A stretch of 64,000 nucleotides of DNA from Desulfurella acetivorans A63. GTDB lineage: Bacteria; Campylobacterota_A; Desulfurellia; Desulfurellales; Desulfurellaceae. A program made the position numbers and the translations under genes. Below, in pieces: positions 15,707-25,379 of this stretch (position 1 is its first letter; each line of letters starts with the position of its first letter). Location of the stretch: assembly GCA_000517565.1 (NCBI GenBank), contig CP007051.1, positions 1,403,949-1,467,948 of the forward strand. The letters run 5' to 3'. The notes under the pieces were generated by a model. It made no database searches. It saw only the letters and a list, made by a program, of their open reading frames with translations, and was not told the DNA's origin.

Positions 15707-16840
15707 TTAATTTGATGAAATTGTCAAGTTTTGTTGTTTTGGCTTTACAAAAAATAAGAGCAAGGCACCGCTTATTGCAATTATTGAATTTATGCCAAAT
15801 GCTATATTAAAACCAAAATTATCTATTAAAAAACCAATTAAAATTGGCGCAATAGAGGCCCCTACCATAACCATGGTATAGCTTACTGCAATGTTTGCAT
15901 TCATTGATTTACCACCTACTTCTGCAGCTAATGCATGCCTTACAGGTATAGATACACTCGTTGCAAAACCAAGAAGAAAAAGTAAAATCAGATTTGGAAA
16001 AAATAAAAATAAAATCAAAAATACAGCCATAAGCGTATAACTTGCAAAAATTACTTCTTTTCTACCAAATTTATCGGATAATTTGCCACCAATAGGTTGA
16101 GCAATAATGCCTGCAAGAAGCATGACACTAGCCATGAGGTTTGCATCTAGAATATTCTGGCCTTTATTGTAAAAGTAAGCAGGCAAAAATGCAGAAATGC
16201 CTCTTGAAAAAAATGGCGAAACCATAGCCACAAAACCCACAATTAACAATTCTTTTGAAAAAACATGCTTTAAAACTATATCGAGAGGTTTTTCTTCTTG
16301 TTTACAAAGCATTAAGATAATTACCATCAAAAAACCTGGTATGGCAACCAAAAGAAATGCTTTCAAGCCAAATTTTGAAAGCAAATAACCCATGCTTACT
16401 GGTGCCAGAAAAAATCCAATAGCTCCACCAATACCATTTACACCAAGCGCCATACCTTTCTGATTTTTAAATACATTTGCAAGCAAACCCATACCTTGCG
16501 GATGATATATACTAAGTCCCACCCCAATAAGTAATGCTGCCAAAACCATAAGTAAAAAAGAGTTAGAAAAATAAAAAAGGATAAATGATAAACTTAATAT
16601 CAAAAAACCCAATTTTAAAGCTAAAACACGTTTAGCTTTTTTTTCTGCTAAATATGCAATATATGTTTGCAAAATTGCACTGACTATATAAGGGGTGCTA
16701 ACAAGCACACCGCTTTGAATATAGCTTAGATGATAAGCAAATTTTAATATAGGTATAGCTGGAGGAATTAAAAGTGAATACCAATCGTTTACTAAATGCG
16801 ACAGTGTAATTAAAGTTAGTGTCTTAATAGGTTTTGCCAT
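15707..16840 (-). CDS. MFS transporter, fosmidomycin-resistance-like
   Basis: A 377-residue, twelve-helix major facilitator. The start (THLVNDWYSLLIPPAIPILKFAYHLSYIQSGVL, partly conserved HLVND) and the loop GVGLSIYHPQGMGLLANVF resemble the Fsr subfamily, whose members export fosmidomycin and similar compounds. The charged repeat GGKLSDKFGRKEVIFAS is a classic MFS motif between TM8 and TM9. Its ATG follows the efp stop with no gap, so it is the last protein gene of the leftward unit GGDEF-pepQ/P-efp-MFS. Link to EF-P is positional only; substrate unknown. Confidence 0.83.
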   Translation of the reverse strand: MAKPIKTLTLITLSHLVNDWYSLLIPPAIPILKFAYHLSYIQSGVLVSTPYIVSAILQTYIAYLAEKKAKRVLALKLGFLILSLSFILFYFSNSFLLMVLAALLIGVGLSIYHPQGMGLLANVFKNQKGMALGVNGIGGAIGFFLAPVSMGYLLSKFGLKAFLLVAIPGFLMVIILMLCKQEEKPLDIVLKHVFSKELLIVGFVAMVSPFFSRGISAFLPAYFYNKGQNILDANLMASVMLLAGIIAQPIGGKLSDKFGRKEVIFASYTLMAVFLILFLFFPNLILLFLLGFATSVSIPVRHALAAEVGGKSMNANIAVSYTMVMVGASIAPILIGFLIDNFGFNIAFGINSIIAISGALLLFFVKPKQQNLTISSN

Positions 16841-17404
16841 TTATTTGTTGACTCTTTCTACATATTCTCCAGTACGTGTATCTATTCTTATTATATCACC
16901 TTCCTTAATAAAAAAAGGGACCTGTATGGTTGCATTTGTCTCTAAAACAGCAGGCTTTGTGCCAGTTGCTGCAGTATCGCCTTTAAAACCTGGTTCAGTT
17001 TCTATAACCTTCAATTCAACAAAATTTGGCAAAGATATACCAATTGGTAAGTTTTTGTAAAGTAATACAAAAACATCTTTGTTTTCCTGCAAAAACTTGG
17101 CTTCTTCTTCAATTACATCTTTTGGTATAACATATTCTTCATAGTTTGAATTATCCATAAAATGATAACCGTGTTCATCCTGGTACAAATACTGCATGGG
17201 TTTTTCTTCAACATCTGCTTTTGGTATTTTAACACCGGATTTAAAAGTTTTTTCAACAACGTTTAAAGTTTTCAAGTTCTTCAGTTTTACCCTTACAAAT
17301 GCCTGACCTTTACCTGGCTTAATATGCTCGTAACTTATAATCTCGTATGGCTCATTATCTATCTCAACTTTAGAGCCTTTTTTAAATTCACTAGTGCTTA
17401 ACAT
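16841..17404 (-). CDS. efp: Translation elongation factor P
   Basis: EF-P binds stalled ribosomes and speeds peptide bond formation at polyproline stretches. The 187-residue product has the family length and three beta-barrel domains. The tip loop HIKPGKGQAF has the modifiable lysine at about residue 32, and the OB-like C-terminus ends GDIIRIDTRTGEYVERV, close to the family signature. ATG 17404 is preferred over the in-frame TTG at 17407 because AGGAGG lies 5 bases upstream of it. It follows the M24 peptidase by 13 bases. No lysine-modifying enzyme (epmA/B, ymfI or earP) is seen in the window. Confidence 0.96.
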   Translation of the reverse strand: MLSTSEFKKGSKVEIDNEPYEIISYEHIKPGKGQAFVRVKLKNLKTLNVVEKTFKSGVKIPKADVEEKPMQYLYQDEHGYHFMDNSNYEEYVIPKDVIEEEAKFLQENKDVFVLLYKNLPIGISLPNFVELKVIETEPGFKGDTAATGTKPAVLETNATIQVPFFIKEGDIIRIDTRTGEYVERVNK

Positions 17405-17417
17405 CAATTCCTCCTAA

Positions 17418-18467
17418 TTAAATAATTTCCATAAATGGTGCATAACCTAATATTTCAACATCATTTTCTTTTACCAAAATAGTTTGTTCAATTCTAACTC
17501 CGTATTTTCCAGGTATATATATGCCTGGTTCAATGGTAAAAACCATATTTGGCACAATTAGCGTTTCGCTTGTAGAATCAATATAAGGTAACTCGTGTAT
17601 ATCAAGACCTACGCCATGTCCTGTAGAATGTATAAAATATTTATCAAGACCATATTTAGCAAGTTCATCTCTGGCTCTTTTATCAATGTCTTTGGCACGT
17701 GTCCTGTTTGGTGCAATAAATTCTCTTGCAAAAGTTTGTGCATAAAACACAGCGTTGTAAAAATTCCTTTCTTCGTCTGTACGCTTTCCAACCAAAAAAG
17801 TGTATGTGCAATCACTATTGTAGCCGTCTACGCAAGCACCAAAGTCTATCATTAAAAAATCTCCATCTTCAATTTTTTTATCCGTTGGTCTGTGGTGGGG
17901 AAAGGAAGTATTTACGCCACTTGCAACAATTGTCTCAAAAGCAGTTTTTTGAGCTCCAAATCTAGCCATCTGATAATCAAGCTCATCTTTAAGTTCTTTT
18001 TCACTAACACCTATTTTAATCATTGGGTAAACTTTTGTAAAGGCATTTCGAGCGACTATTGCAGCCCGTTTTATTGCATTTATCTCATTTTGTTCTTTTA
18101 TCATTCTAACTTGCTTAGAAACATCGGTTGCATCTCTTATTTCAAAGTTTTTGAGTAACGTTTGGTAACTAAAAGCACTTGTGCTTTTTAAATCAAGTGC
18201 GATGGAGTGAATCTTATTTTCAATTAAAAACTCTTCAAGTCTTTTAATACCTTGAGTAATTTGGATAACGTCGGCTTTTGGTTTTTTGTTAACAATGTAA
18301 TCGTAAGAAAGTTTATTTGCAAATATAAATGCTTTTTTGTCAATAATTAATAAAATACCATCCCCATCAACACCTGTAAAATAAAGTACATCTGATTTAT
18401 CAAACGAAATGAAACAATCCGCACCAAGCTCGTTTAATTTGTTATTTATTTTCTCAATTCTTGTCAT
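17418..18467 (-). CDS. Xaa-Pro aminopeptidase/dipeptidase (M24 family)
   Basis: A metallopeptidase of the pita-bread fold that removes residues ahead of proline. In the 349 residues, a creatinase-like N-domain (1-115) precedes the catalytic domain. The five metal ligands are visible: Asp in MIDFGACVDGYNSD (two), His in HSTGHGVGLDIHELPY, Glu in FTIEPGIYIPG and Glu in GVRIEQTILV. The size suits the short PepQ/YpdF-like group, which is often encoded directly before efp, as here. The start overlaps the stop of the upstream GGDEF gene by 4 bases. Confidence 0.9.
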   Translation of the reverse strand: MTRIEKINNKLNELGADCFISFDKSDVLYFTGVDGDGILLIIDKKAFIFANKLSYDYIVNKKPKADVIQITQGIKRLEEFLIENKIHSIALDLKSTSAFSYQTLLKNFEIRDATDVSKQVRMIKEQNEINAIKRAAIVARNAFTKVYPMIKIGVSEKELKDELDYQMARFGAQKTAFETIVASGVNTSFPHHRPTDKKIEDGDFLMIDFGACVDGYNSDCTYTFLVGKRTDEERNFYNAVFYAQTFAREFIAPNRTRAKDIDKRARDELAKYGLDKYFIHSTGHGVGLDIHELPYIDSTSETLIVPNMVFTIEPGIYIPGKYGVRIEQTILVKENDVEILGYAPFMEII

Positions 18468-19885
18468 AACATCTCCTTTACTGTTGAATTTCTTGTTTTT
18501 TTTGCTTCATAGAGCATCTTGTCTGCACGTTCAATTAATGTTTCAATTGTATCTTCCTGTCTAAATTGGGCAACCCCCAAACTTACTGTTATATAAAACT
18601 CTTTATCCTTATACTTAAATTTTAATTTTTCTGTTGCTGTTCTGATTTTTTCAGCAAAAATATAAGCTTGATCCAGATTAGCTTCTGGCACAATTATTAA
18701 GAATTCTTCTCCGCCATATCTTGTTACAATATCAGATCCACGAGATAAAGATTTAATTGTGTTTGCAAAAACTTCTAATACCTTATCCCCTACCTGATGG
18801 CCGTATGTGTTGTTAATTTCACTAAATTTATCCAGATCACACATTATAATTGATAAATTTTTCCTGTACCGCCTGGCTTTTTCTATTTCATGCTCAAGAA
18901 AATTCCACAAACCTCTTCTGTTATAAACTTTCGTCAACGGATCAATAATTAAATTTTCCTGAGCTTCTTTTAATTTTTCTTGCAATTGTTGAATTGTATT
19001 TTTTGATTTTTCAATTATCTCGCTGAGTTGTTTAATTTTATTATTCATGGATATTGTGCTTTCTTTGATTTTTAAGGCTATGCCGATAAGTTTTTTACTC
19101 ATTTCATCAACATCAATATTTTCAAGCCCAACAAGACTATCTATCTGATCAATATGTGTTTGAAATTCATCGCCATAGTTACTGATATCCTTTGTAAGTG
19201 TATTCATAACATACGTTAGTGCTTTTACTGCTTGTTTTAGTTTTTCTTGAAGTTGATTGAAATACTCTTCTTCAAGTTTTTCTTTTTTTTCAATTAATTT
19301 TTTTAAATTTTCTCTAACCGAAATTGTACTCAAAAGTGCACTATTAAAATACAATTCTTTCTTTAGTGCCAAAAGTTCCTGTTTATATTCAACAGCTTTA
19401 TCAGATTCAACTGCAATATCCAGCGTAGAAAATATTATCTCCGCTAATTCTTTGTATACCGAATTTTTTGTATCTTTGGCAGAAAATATAAGATTTTTCA
19501 GTATTGTGTTAATATTTTCAAGAACACTCAACGTGATTTCTGTTTTTAATAATTCTTTTATATTCAAAAAACTTTCCTGCCAGTGTTTTGAAGAGTCATA
19601 ATCTTTAGCAATTTGGGATAGAGCATTTATAATTGATTTAATTAAATAATCATTTTGCTTTTTTTTATTATCAACGTAATCGCCATATTTTATAGAAAAA
19701 TTCACTATATTTTCTCTCATTTTATTCATGCTATTTTCATCTTTTATGCTTTTTATCATATCAATGTATCTTTCGATTTCTTCGTTTATACTTGCATCAC
19801 CTGTTTTTAATAACCTTAAAGCATGAGTTGCTATATTTTTTAAACTATCTATATAAGATAAATTATTTTCTTTTTTAAAAAACAC
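18464..19885 (-). CDS. Cytosolic diguanylate cyclase with long coiled-coil N-terminus
   Basis: The 473-residue protein makes c-di-GMP through its C-terminal GGDEF domain (about 310-470). The active site is GGEEF, and an RxxD inhibitory site (RGSD) sits five residues before it. The first 300 residues are charged helices with several heptad stretches and no membrane segment or known sensor domain; this region may dimerise or bind a partner. The chain starts at GTG 19885 with AAGG upstream. It diverges from the histidine kinase gene, and the promoter of that gene lies just beyond its start. It leads the leftward unit with pepQ/P, efp and MFS. Confidence 0.9.
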   Translation of the reverse strand: MFFKKENNLSYIDSLKNIATHALRLLKTGDASINEEIERYIDMIKSIKDENSMNKMRENIVNFSIKYGDYVDNKKKQNDYLIKSIINALSQIAKDYDSSKHWQESFLNIKELLKTEITLSVLENINTILKNLIFSAKDTKNSVYKELAEIIFSTLDIAVESDKAVEYKQELLALKKELYFNSALLSTISVRENLKKLIEKKEKLEEEYFNQLQEKLKQAVKALTYVMNTLTKDISNYGDEFQTHIDQIDSLVGLENIDVDEMSKKLIGIALKIKESTISMNNKIKQLSEIIEKSKNTIQQLQEKLKEAQENLIIDPLTKVYNRRGLWNFLEHEIEKARRYRKNLSIIMCDLDKFSEINNTYGHQVGDKVLEVFANTIKSLSRGSDIVTRYGGEEFLIIVPEANLDQAYIFAEKIRTATEKLKFKYKDKEFYITVSLGVAQFRQEDTIETLIERADKMLYEAKKTRNSTVKEML

Positions 19886-19899
19886 CTTTTAAACCTTCA

Positions 19900-19928
19900 T
19901 TGACACTTCAAATAAATAATGCTATCAT
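19900..19928 (+). promoter_or_regulatory. Promoter of the histidine kinase operon
   Basis: TTGACA at 19900-19905, a 17-base spacer and TATCAT at 19923-19928. The TTG of the -35 box is in frame with the downstream gene, which makes the reading frame look longer than it is. Confidence 0.65.
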
Positions 19929-19962
19929 TATATTACTTTTTTTAGGCGTTTTTGCAAGAAAA

Positions 19963-21234
19963 ATGAGGATAGAATATATTGACAGAATGATACCGCCGAT
20001 ATATCTAAATTTTATAATATTGTTTATAAGAATAATATCTACAGTTGCTGCCGTACTTTGGTGTATATATAATTCTAGAACAAACGATACAATCTATTAT
20101 GTTTTTTTAGGTCTTATTTATATTTATATACTTTTTTATATTATAAGAATAACTATTGATAGCAAGTATTGTCATTTATTTTGTTTTTTAACATTTTTTG
20201 TAGACCAATTTGTAATAACATATTTTATGTATAATACAGGTGGTATTCATAGTGTATTTTACAGTGGATATTTTGTTATTATATCTATTGCTTCAATACT
20301 TCTTGGTCTTTCGTATGGGCTTTTTCTTGCTCTTGTTGCGGGTATATTTATACTGTATCTAGGTATAACTATGTCATTCAATGCATTGGATTTAATATAC
20401 AAAATTATACCGCTTTTTATTATATCCTTGCCTTCTGGAATTATTAGCGAATACGTAGCTTATTATTCTATTATTAGAGAAAATTTAAAAAATGAGCTTG
20501 AAGAAAAAAATATACAGCTCACAAAATATATAAAGGAAATAGATGTGCTACAAAAACAACTGATAGAACAGGAAAAAAGAAAAATTCTGGAAAGTTTTAC
20601 TGAAGATATGTCACATGTTTTAAAAAACCCACTTATGTCCATTGGTGGTATAGCAGATATCCTGGATAGAAAAATCAAAGAAGGAAAACTTGAAGATATA
20701 GATAAATACATAGAAAAGATTAAAAATGAAAGCAAAAAACTTAATGTTGTATTAAATAATGTTTTACAAATATCTGATGGTAAAATGGTATTTGAAGATG
20801 TTGATATAATAGCACTATTTAATAATATAATGTTTGACTTTAAAAAAAGAATAAAAAACCTGGACTTTGTTACAAATATGGACGAGCGTATAAAATTTGT
20901 AAAATTAGACAAAAAAAAATTTACTGTTGCAATAAATAACATTATAGATAGCTTAATTGAAATAGAAAAAGATCCAATAAAAATTTATATACAAACATAC
21001 CAAAAAACAATTTCGAATAAAAAAATATTGATTATTGAAATCTCAAATAGAGAGCATATAATACCAAAAGCTATATTAAACAATATTTTTGAACCATTTG
21101 TATCGGGTGGATCAACAAAAAAAGGTTTGGCTCTACCTGTTGTTAAAAATATAATCAATTTGCATGGTGGCTCAGTTGAGGTTGAAAGCGATGAAAATGG
21201 TACTATATTTAGAATAAGCTTACCGCTTATATAA
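19963..21234 (+). CDS. Membrane sensor histidine kinase with degenerate ATP-binding boxes
   Basis: About six membrane helices (roughly 15-165) form an MASE-like sensor with no extracytoplasmic domain. A coiled linker follows, then the phosphoacceptor box MSHVLKNPLMSIGG with His near residue 218, and a HATPase region. The ATP site is weak: the N box reads AINNIIDSL, the G1 DxGxG motif is not recognisable (IEISNREHIIPK), and G2 reads GLALPVVKNII. ATG 19963 is proposed because a promoter occupies 19900-19928; the Shine-Dalgarno is poor and ATG 19987 is possible. No response regulator gene is nearby. It heads a seven-gene rightward run. Confidence 0.8.
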   Translation: MRIEYIDRMIPPIYLNFIILFIRIISTVAAVLWCIYNSRTNDTIYYVFLGLIYIYILFYIIRITIDSKYCHLFCFLTFFVDQFVITYFMYNTGGIHSVFYSGYFVIISIASILLGLSYGLFLALVAGIFILYLGITMSFNALDLIYKIIPLFIISLPSGIISEYVAYYSIIRENLKNELEEKNIQLTKYIKEIDVLQKQLIEQEKRKILESFTEDMSHVLKNPLMSIGGIADILDRKIKEGKLEDIDKYIEKIKNESKKLNVVLNNVLQISDGKMVFEDVDIIALFNNIMFDFKKRIKNLDFVTNMDERIKFVKLDKKKFTVAINNIIDSLIEIEKDPIKIYIQTYQKTISNKKILIIEISNREHIIPKAILNNIFEPFVSGGSTKKGLALPVVKNIINLHGGSVEVESDENGTIFRISLPLI

Positions 21235-21244
21235 GGAGTTGGAT

Positions 21245-22252
21245 ATGAAAGAAGCCTATCTATATAAACATTTAAATAAAAAAAAAGTCAGATGTGATTT
21301 GTGTGCTCACAGATGCATAATAGAAGAAGATAAAAGTGGTATTTGCAAAGTTAGAAAAAATATAAACGGAAAACTTTATAGTCTAGTTTATGAGAAAGTT
21401 ATTGCTCAAGCAGTAGATCCTATTGAAAAAAAACCACTTTATCACTTTTTACCCGGATCAAAAAGTTACTCTATTGCTACGGTTGGGTGTAATTTTACAT
21501 GTTTAAACTGTCAAAATTATGAAATTAGTCAATATATGTATTATCATGATGAGCCAGCTGGAAAGTATTATTCTGTGGATAATGTAGTTTCAGATGCTAT
21601 ATTTTTTGAATGTAATGCAATCGCTTATACATATACAGAACCCACTATATTTTTTGAATATGCAATAGACATTGCCAAAATTGCTAAATCCAAAGGGTTA
21701 AAAAATGTTTTTGTTACAAACGGTTTTTTTACAAAACAGGCAATAGATAAGATGTCTGGTTTGATAGATGCGGCTAATATCGATTTAAAATCAATGAATG
21801 AAAATTTTTACAAGAATATAGCAGGAGGTAGACTAAAACCTGTTTTATCAAGCATTGAATATACAAAACAAAAAGGGATCTGGATTGAACTTACAACCCT
21901 TATTATTCCTACATTAAATGACTCTGAAAAAGAAATTGAAGACATAGCTAAATTTATTAAATCGGTTGACGAAAATATACCATGGCATATAAGTGCTTTT
22001 TATCCTACATATAAACTTACCAGTATTCCTCCAACAAGCATAAAAACTATTCAAAAAGCTTACGATATTGGAAAATCGGTAGGTCTAAGGTATGTTTATG
22101 GCGGAAACATACCAAAAAATAACCTTGAAAATACATATTGCTATAATTGTGGTGAATTATTGATTGAACGAAGTGGTTTTGCTATAATTAAAAATGCACT
22201 TTCCGGCAACAAATGCCCAAAGTGCAATGCACAAATTGCTGGAGTATTATGA
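21245..22252 (+). CDS. amrS: AmrS-like radical SAM enzyme
   Basis: A 335-residue radical SAM protein related to pyruvate formate-lyase activating enzymes, of the type in the AmmeMemoRadiSam set. The [4Fe-4S]/SAM motif is CNFTCLNC (CxxxCxxC, about 77-84). A cysteine-rich N-terminal segment (CDLCAHRC, then GICKVR) and a C-terminal zinc-ribbon pair (CYNCGEL, CPKC) flank the barrel. ATG 21245 is chosen because AAGGAG at 21233-21238 is optimally spaced. AmrA and AmrB/Memo, which normally accompany it, are absent from the window, so its glycyl-radical or other target is unknown. The stop overlaps the next gene as ATGA. Confidence 0.88.
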   Translation: MKEAYLYKHLNKKKVRCDLCAHRCIIEEDKSGICKVRKNINGKLYSLVYEKVIAQAVDPIEKKPLYHFLPGSKSYSIATVGCNFTCLNCQNYEISQYMYYHDEPAGKYYSVDNVVSDAIFFECNAIAYTYTEPTIFFEYAIDIAKIAKSKGLKNVFVTNGFFTKQAIDKMSGLIDAANIDLKSMNENFYKNIAGGRLKPVLSSIEYTKQKGIWIELTTLIIPTLNDSEKEIEDIAKFIKSVDENIPWHISAFYPTYKLTSIPPTSIKTIQKAYDIGKSVGLRYVYGGNIPKNNLENTYCYNCGELLIERSGFAIIKNALSGNKCPKCNAQIAGVL

Positions 22253-22758
22253 ACTTGAAAAAAATTATTGATAAAAATGATATAAAAAGTCGCATAATAG
22301 AGGTGTCAAATCAAATAAATAGTGTATTTAAAAATCAAGACATAGTAGTATTTTATATTGAAAAAGGTGGAAAACCGTTTTTTGATGAACTATCAAAATA
22401 TTTTAAATTTAACTATGAATACGAATCCATTGGCGTCAAAAGCTATGAATATGATAAAAGCACTGATTTAAAATGGACTAAAAAGCCAACATTGGATGTA
22501 AAAGATAAAGTATGTTTGCTAATCGATGATATATTGGATACTGGCCAAACAATATCTAAAGTTAGAAACTACATTTTAAGTTTGGGTGCAAAAAATGTAT
22601 ATATTTGCGTTGCGATTGATAAAAAAGAAAGTAGAATTGCAAATATTGAACCGTCTTTTAAGTTATTTGACATCCAAAAAGGTTTTTTAGTTGGGTTTGG
22701 TATGGATTATAACGAACAATACAGAGATTTAGAAGACATTTATGAAATTTCGATTTAA
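22249..22758 (+). CDS. Hypoxanthine-type phosphoribosyltransferase
   Basis: A 169-residue type I phosphoribosyltransferase. The PRPP-binding loop reads VCLLIDDILDTGQTISKV (about 83-100), and the N-terminal strand VVFYIEKGGKPFFDEL corresponds to the HPRT pyrophosphate-binding turn. It is likely to salvage hypoxanthine or guanine. A relative acting on another base, or a regulatory homologue, cannot be excluded. ATG 22249 overlaps the amrS stop (ATGA); the in-frame ATG at 22213 lies inside amrS codons for its zinc ribbon and is not favoured. It overlaps the following phosphoribosyltransferase by 17 bases. Confidence 0.8.
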   Translation: MNLKKIIDKNDIKSRIIEVSNQINSVFKNQDIVVFYIEKGGKPFFDELSKYFKFNYEYESIGVKSYEYDKSTDLKWTKKPTLDVKDKVCLLIDDILDTGQTISKVRNYILSLGAKNVYICVAIDKKESRIANIEPSFKLFDIQKGFLVGFGMDYNEQYRDLEDIYEISI

Positions 22759-23359
22759 AAATAGACAAGAAGCAGGCATAGAACTAGCTAAGAAATTGAA
22801 AGATTACATAGATGAAAAAACTATCATATTAGCTCTGCCAAGGGGTGGTGTGCCTATCGCTTCAATTTTAGCAAAAATGCTCAATGTTGAATTTAATATT
22901 TACATATCAAAAAAAATACCTCATCCCGACAACGAAGAATTTGCAATTGGTGCTATGGGTGAATTTGGCGAAATGGTTATTGATCCTTTTTTTTCAAATC
23001 TAATCACAAGTAAAACAATAAAAGAAACTAAAAACAAAATCGAATCCTACATAAAACAATATAGAAAAAAACCTATTGAAAATCTTGATTCAAAAACTGT
23101 TATACTGGTCGATGATGGCATAGCCACAGGTCTTTCTATGGAAGCCGCCATAAAAGACATACAAAAATTACATCCAAAAAAAATTATTGTAGCTGCACCT
23201 GTTATAGCAGAGGATACTTTTGAAAAATTAAATAAAACAGTACCTGTGATTGCTCTTATAGTTTCAAGTGATCCTTTTTTCAGTGTCGGTATGTATTACG
23301 AAGATTTCCATCAACTAAGTAATCAAGAGGTCGAAGAAATTATATCTGATGAACAATAA
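22742..23359 (+). CDS. Second phosphoribosyltransferase-fold protein
   Basis: A 205-residue protein of the predicted phosphoribosyltransferase group that is often found near dienelactone hydrolase or erythromycin-esterase genes. The start FKNRQEAGIELAKKL, the strand ALPRGGVPIAS and the PRPP loop VILVDDGIATGLSMEAAI (about 118-135) are clear. The natural substrate of this group is not established. It overlaps both neighbours (17 and 11 bases), so translation is probably coupled. Two PRTase-fold genes in tandem followed by a PP-loop ATPase suggests base or nucleotide chemistry, but this is only context. Confidence 0.78.
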   Translation: MKFRFKNRQEAGIELAKKLKDYIDEKTIILALPRGGVPIASILAKMLNVEFNIYISKKIPHPDNEEFAIGAMGEFGEMVIDPFFSNLITSKTIKETKNKIESYIKQYRKKPIENLDSKTVILVDDGIATGLSMEAAIKDIQKLHPKKIIVAAPVIAEDTFEKLNKTVPVIALIVSSDPFFSVGMYYEDFHQLSNQEVEEIISDEQ

Positions 23360-24317
23360 AGCTGTTGTTTTATATTCGGGCGGTTTAGATAGTCTCCTTG
23401 CTGTACATATAGCAGTAAATCTTGGTCTTGAAATCTCGGCACTTTTTATAAAAACACCATTTTATAAAAAAGATATAAAAACTTTAAAGCAAAATTTAGA
23501 TAAACTTGGTATTGAACTTAATATAGCTGAAATTGATAGCGAGTATTTAAATATAATCAAAAAGCCTAAGTATGGCTATGGTAAAAATCTAAATCCATGT
23601 TTGGATTGCAGGATTTTGATGTTTGAAAAAGCTAAAGAACTAATGGAAAAAATTGATGCTTCTTTTATAATAACAGGAGAAGTTTTAAGTCAGAGACCCT
23701 TTAGCCAGAGAAACAAAGCAAATATTATTTTAATAGAAAGAAAATCTCAACTTGAAAACCTTGTTTTAAGACCACTTTCTGCTAAATTACTTCCAATTAC
23801 ATTGCCTGAAAAAACTGGTATTGTTGATAGAAACAAACTATATGCTATATCTGGAAGGTCTAGAAAACCTCAACTTGCCCTTGCCAAACTTTTTAATATT
23901 GAAAATTTTGAAACTCCAGCTGGAGGATGCTTGCTTACCGAACCTTACTTTGCTAATAGACTCAAAAACTTATTAAAACTTGACCTTTTAGAGTATTATA
24001 AATTTGCCCATATTGGTAGACACTTTGTAATCGATGATAATTTACTTGTTGTTGCGCGTCAAAAAGATGAATATGATATAATAGCAAGTTATAAAGATAA
24101 ATTCGATTTTTTTGAAACACCTGATCAACCTGGAACATGTGCAGTATTTTTAAAGAAATCTACCAAAGAACAAAAAAAACTTGCATCACAAATTGTTTTA
24201 AGATATTCTAAAAAAGCTAAAAGTGTTTTATGTGTTTCAGAAGAAGGCCATCAAATATTTGAAAATCTTAAAAATATAGATGAAGAAAAATTAAATAGCT
24301 TAAAGGTAGGAGAGTAG
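23349..24317 (+). CDS. PP-loop ATPase, tRNA-thiolation-like
   Basis: A 322-residue protein opening with a PP-loop (AVVLYSGGLDSLLAVHIA, SGGLDS at about 9-14), the AMP-forming nucleotide site of MnmA, ThiI and QueC. Candidate catalytic or metal cysteines are in NPCLDCR (about 80-86) and TPAGGCLLTEP (about 195). The last 110 residues form a separate domain with HIGRHFVIDDNLLVVARQKDEYD. This resembles the PP-loop proteins annotated as predicted tRNA thiouridylase relatives, and is neither typical MnmA nor ThiI. It overlaps the previous gene by 11 bases and abuts prfA. Its substrate is not known. Confidence 0.7.
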   Translation: MNNKAVVLYSGGLDSLLAVHIAVNLGLEISALFIKTPFYKKDIKTLKQNLDKLGIELNIAEIDSEYLNIIKKPKYGYGKNLNPCLDCRILMFEKAKELMEKIDASFIITGEVLSQRPFSQRNKANIILIERKSQLENLVLRPLSAKLLPITLPEKTGIVDRNKLYAISGRSRKPQLALAKLFNIENFETPAGGCLLTEPYFANRLKNLLKLDLLEYYKFAHIGRHFVIDDNLLVVARQKDEYDIIASYKDKFDFFETPDQPGTCAVFLKKSTKEQKKLASQIVLRYSKKAKSVLCVSEEGHQIFENLKNIDEEKLNSLKVGE

Positions 24318-25379
24318 ATGATTGATAAATTAGAATCATTAGAAAAAAAATATAACGATATTCAAAAACAAATGAGTTCCAATGAAGTTTTAAACGACTA
24401 TGAAAAATTAAAAACTCTCAATGAAGAATTAAAAAAAATTACACCAATTGTAGAAAAATACAAACTATACAAAAATATACAAGAACAAATAAAACAAAAC
24501 GAAGAATTATTAAAAGACAACGAATTAAAAGAATTAGCAAAAGAAGAAATCAAAGATTTGCAAACAAAAAGTTCACAATTAATAGACGAGCTAAAGATTA
24601 TGTTGCTCCCTAAAGATCCACTTGATGAAAAAGATATAATTTTAGAAATTAGAGCTGGAACTGGCGGTGAAGAAGCTGCCCTTTTTGCGCAGGATTTATT
24701 CAGAATGTATGTTAAATATGCAGAAAATCATAATTTTAAAGTAGAAATTTTAGAAAAAAGTCTGTCTGATGCTGGGGGTATAAAAGAAATTATAGCCAAT
24801 GTTAAAGGCAAAGGTGCATATTCTAAATTTAAATTTGAAAGCGGGACGCACAGAGTCCAAAGGATACCAATAACAGAATCCCAAGGTAGAATTCATACAT
24901 CTGCTGCAACAGTTGCAGTACTACCAGAAGCAGATGAAATTGAAGTAAATATAAACCCTGATGATTTAAGAATTGATGTTTATAGGTCTTCTGGATCTGG
25001 TGGACAGCATGTAAATACAACTGACTCTGCTGTAAGAATAACTCATATACCAACAGGCATTGTAGTTACCTGTCAGGATGAAAAATCTCAATACAAAAAT
25101 AAAGAAAAAGCAATGAAAATTCTATACGCTAGATTATCCGATTTTTATAGAAGCCAGCAAGAATCAGAAATTGCAAACCAAAGAAAAGCACAAGTTGGCA
25201 GTGGTGATAGGTCAGAACGCATTAGAACATACAATTTCCCACAGGGGCGCGTAACGGATCATAGAATTAATCTAACATTATATAAGCTTGATAAAATACT
25301 TGAAGGTGAGCTTGATGAACTTATAGAATCGCTATTAATTGCGGATCAAACCAAAAAATTAACTCAGATGGAAGGTTAA
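24318..25379 (+). CDS. prfA: Peptide chain release factor 1
   Basis: RF1 reads UAA and UAG and triggers peptide release. The 353 residues match the family. The GGQ catalytic motif is in [17 protein letters not shown] (about 225-240). The codon-recognition region is in the central domain after [15 protein letters not shown], and the C-terminal [21 protein letters not shown] is standard. The ATG follows AGGAG with close spacing, directly after the PP-loop gene. No prmC is adjacent, although RF1 GGQ methylation is normally performed by PrmC, which often follows prfA. Confidence 0.97.
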   Translation: MIDKLESLEKKYNDIQKQMSSNEVLNDYEKLKTLNEELKKITPIVEKYKLYKNIQEQIKQNEELLKDNELKELAKEEIKDLQTKSSQLIDELKIMLLPKDPLDEKDIILEIRAGTGGEEAALFAQDLFRMYVKYAENHNFKVEILEKSLSDAGGIKEIIANVKGKGAYSKFKFESGTHRVQRIPITESQGRIHTSAATVAVLPEADEIEVNINPDDLRIDVYRSSGSGGQHVNTTDSAVRITHIPTGIVVTCQDEKSQYKNKEKAMKILYARLSDFYRSQQESEIANQRKAQVGSGDRSERIRTYNFPQGRVTDHRINLTLYKLDKILEGELDELIESLLIADQTKKLTQMEG

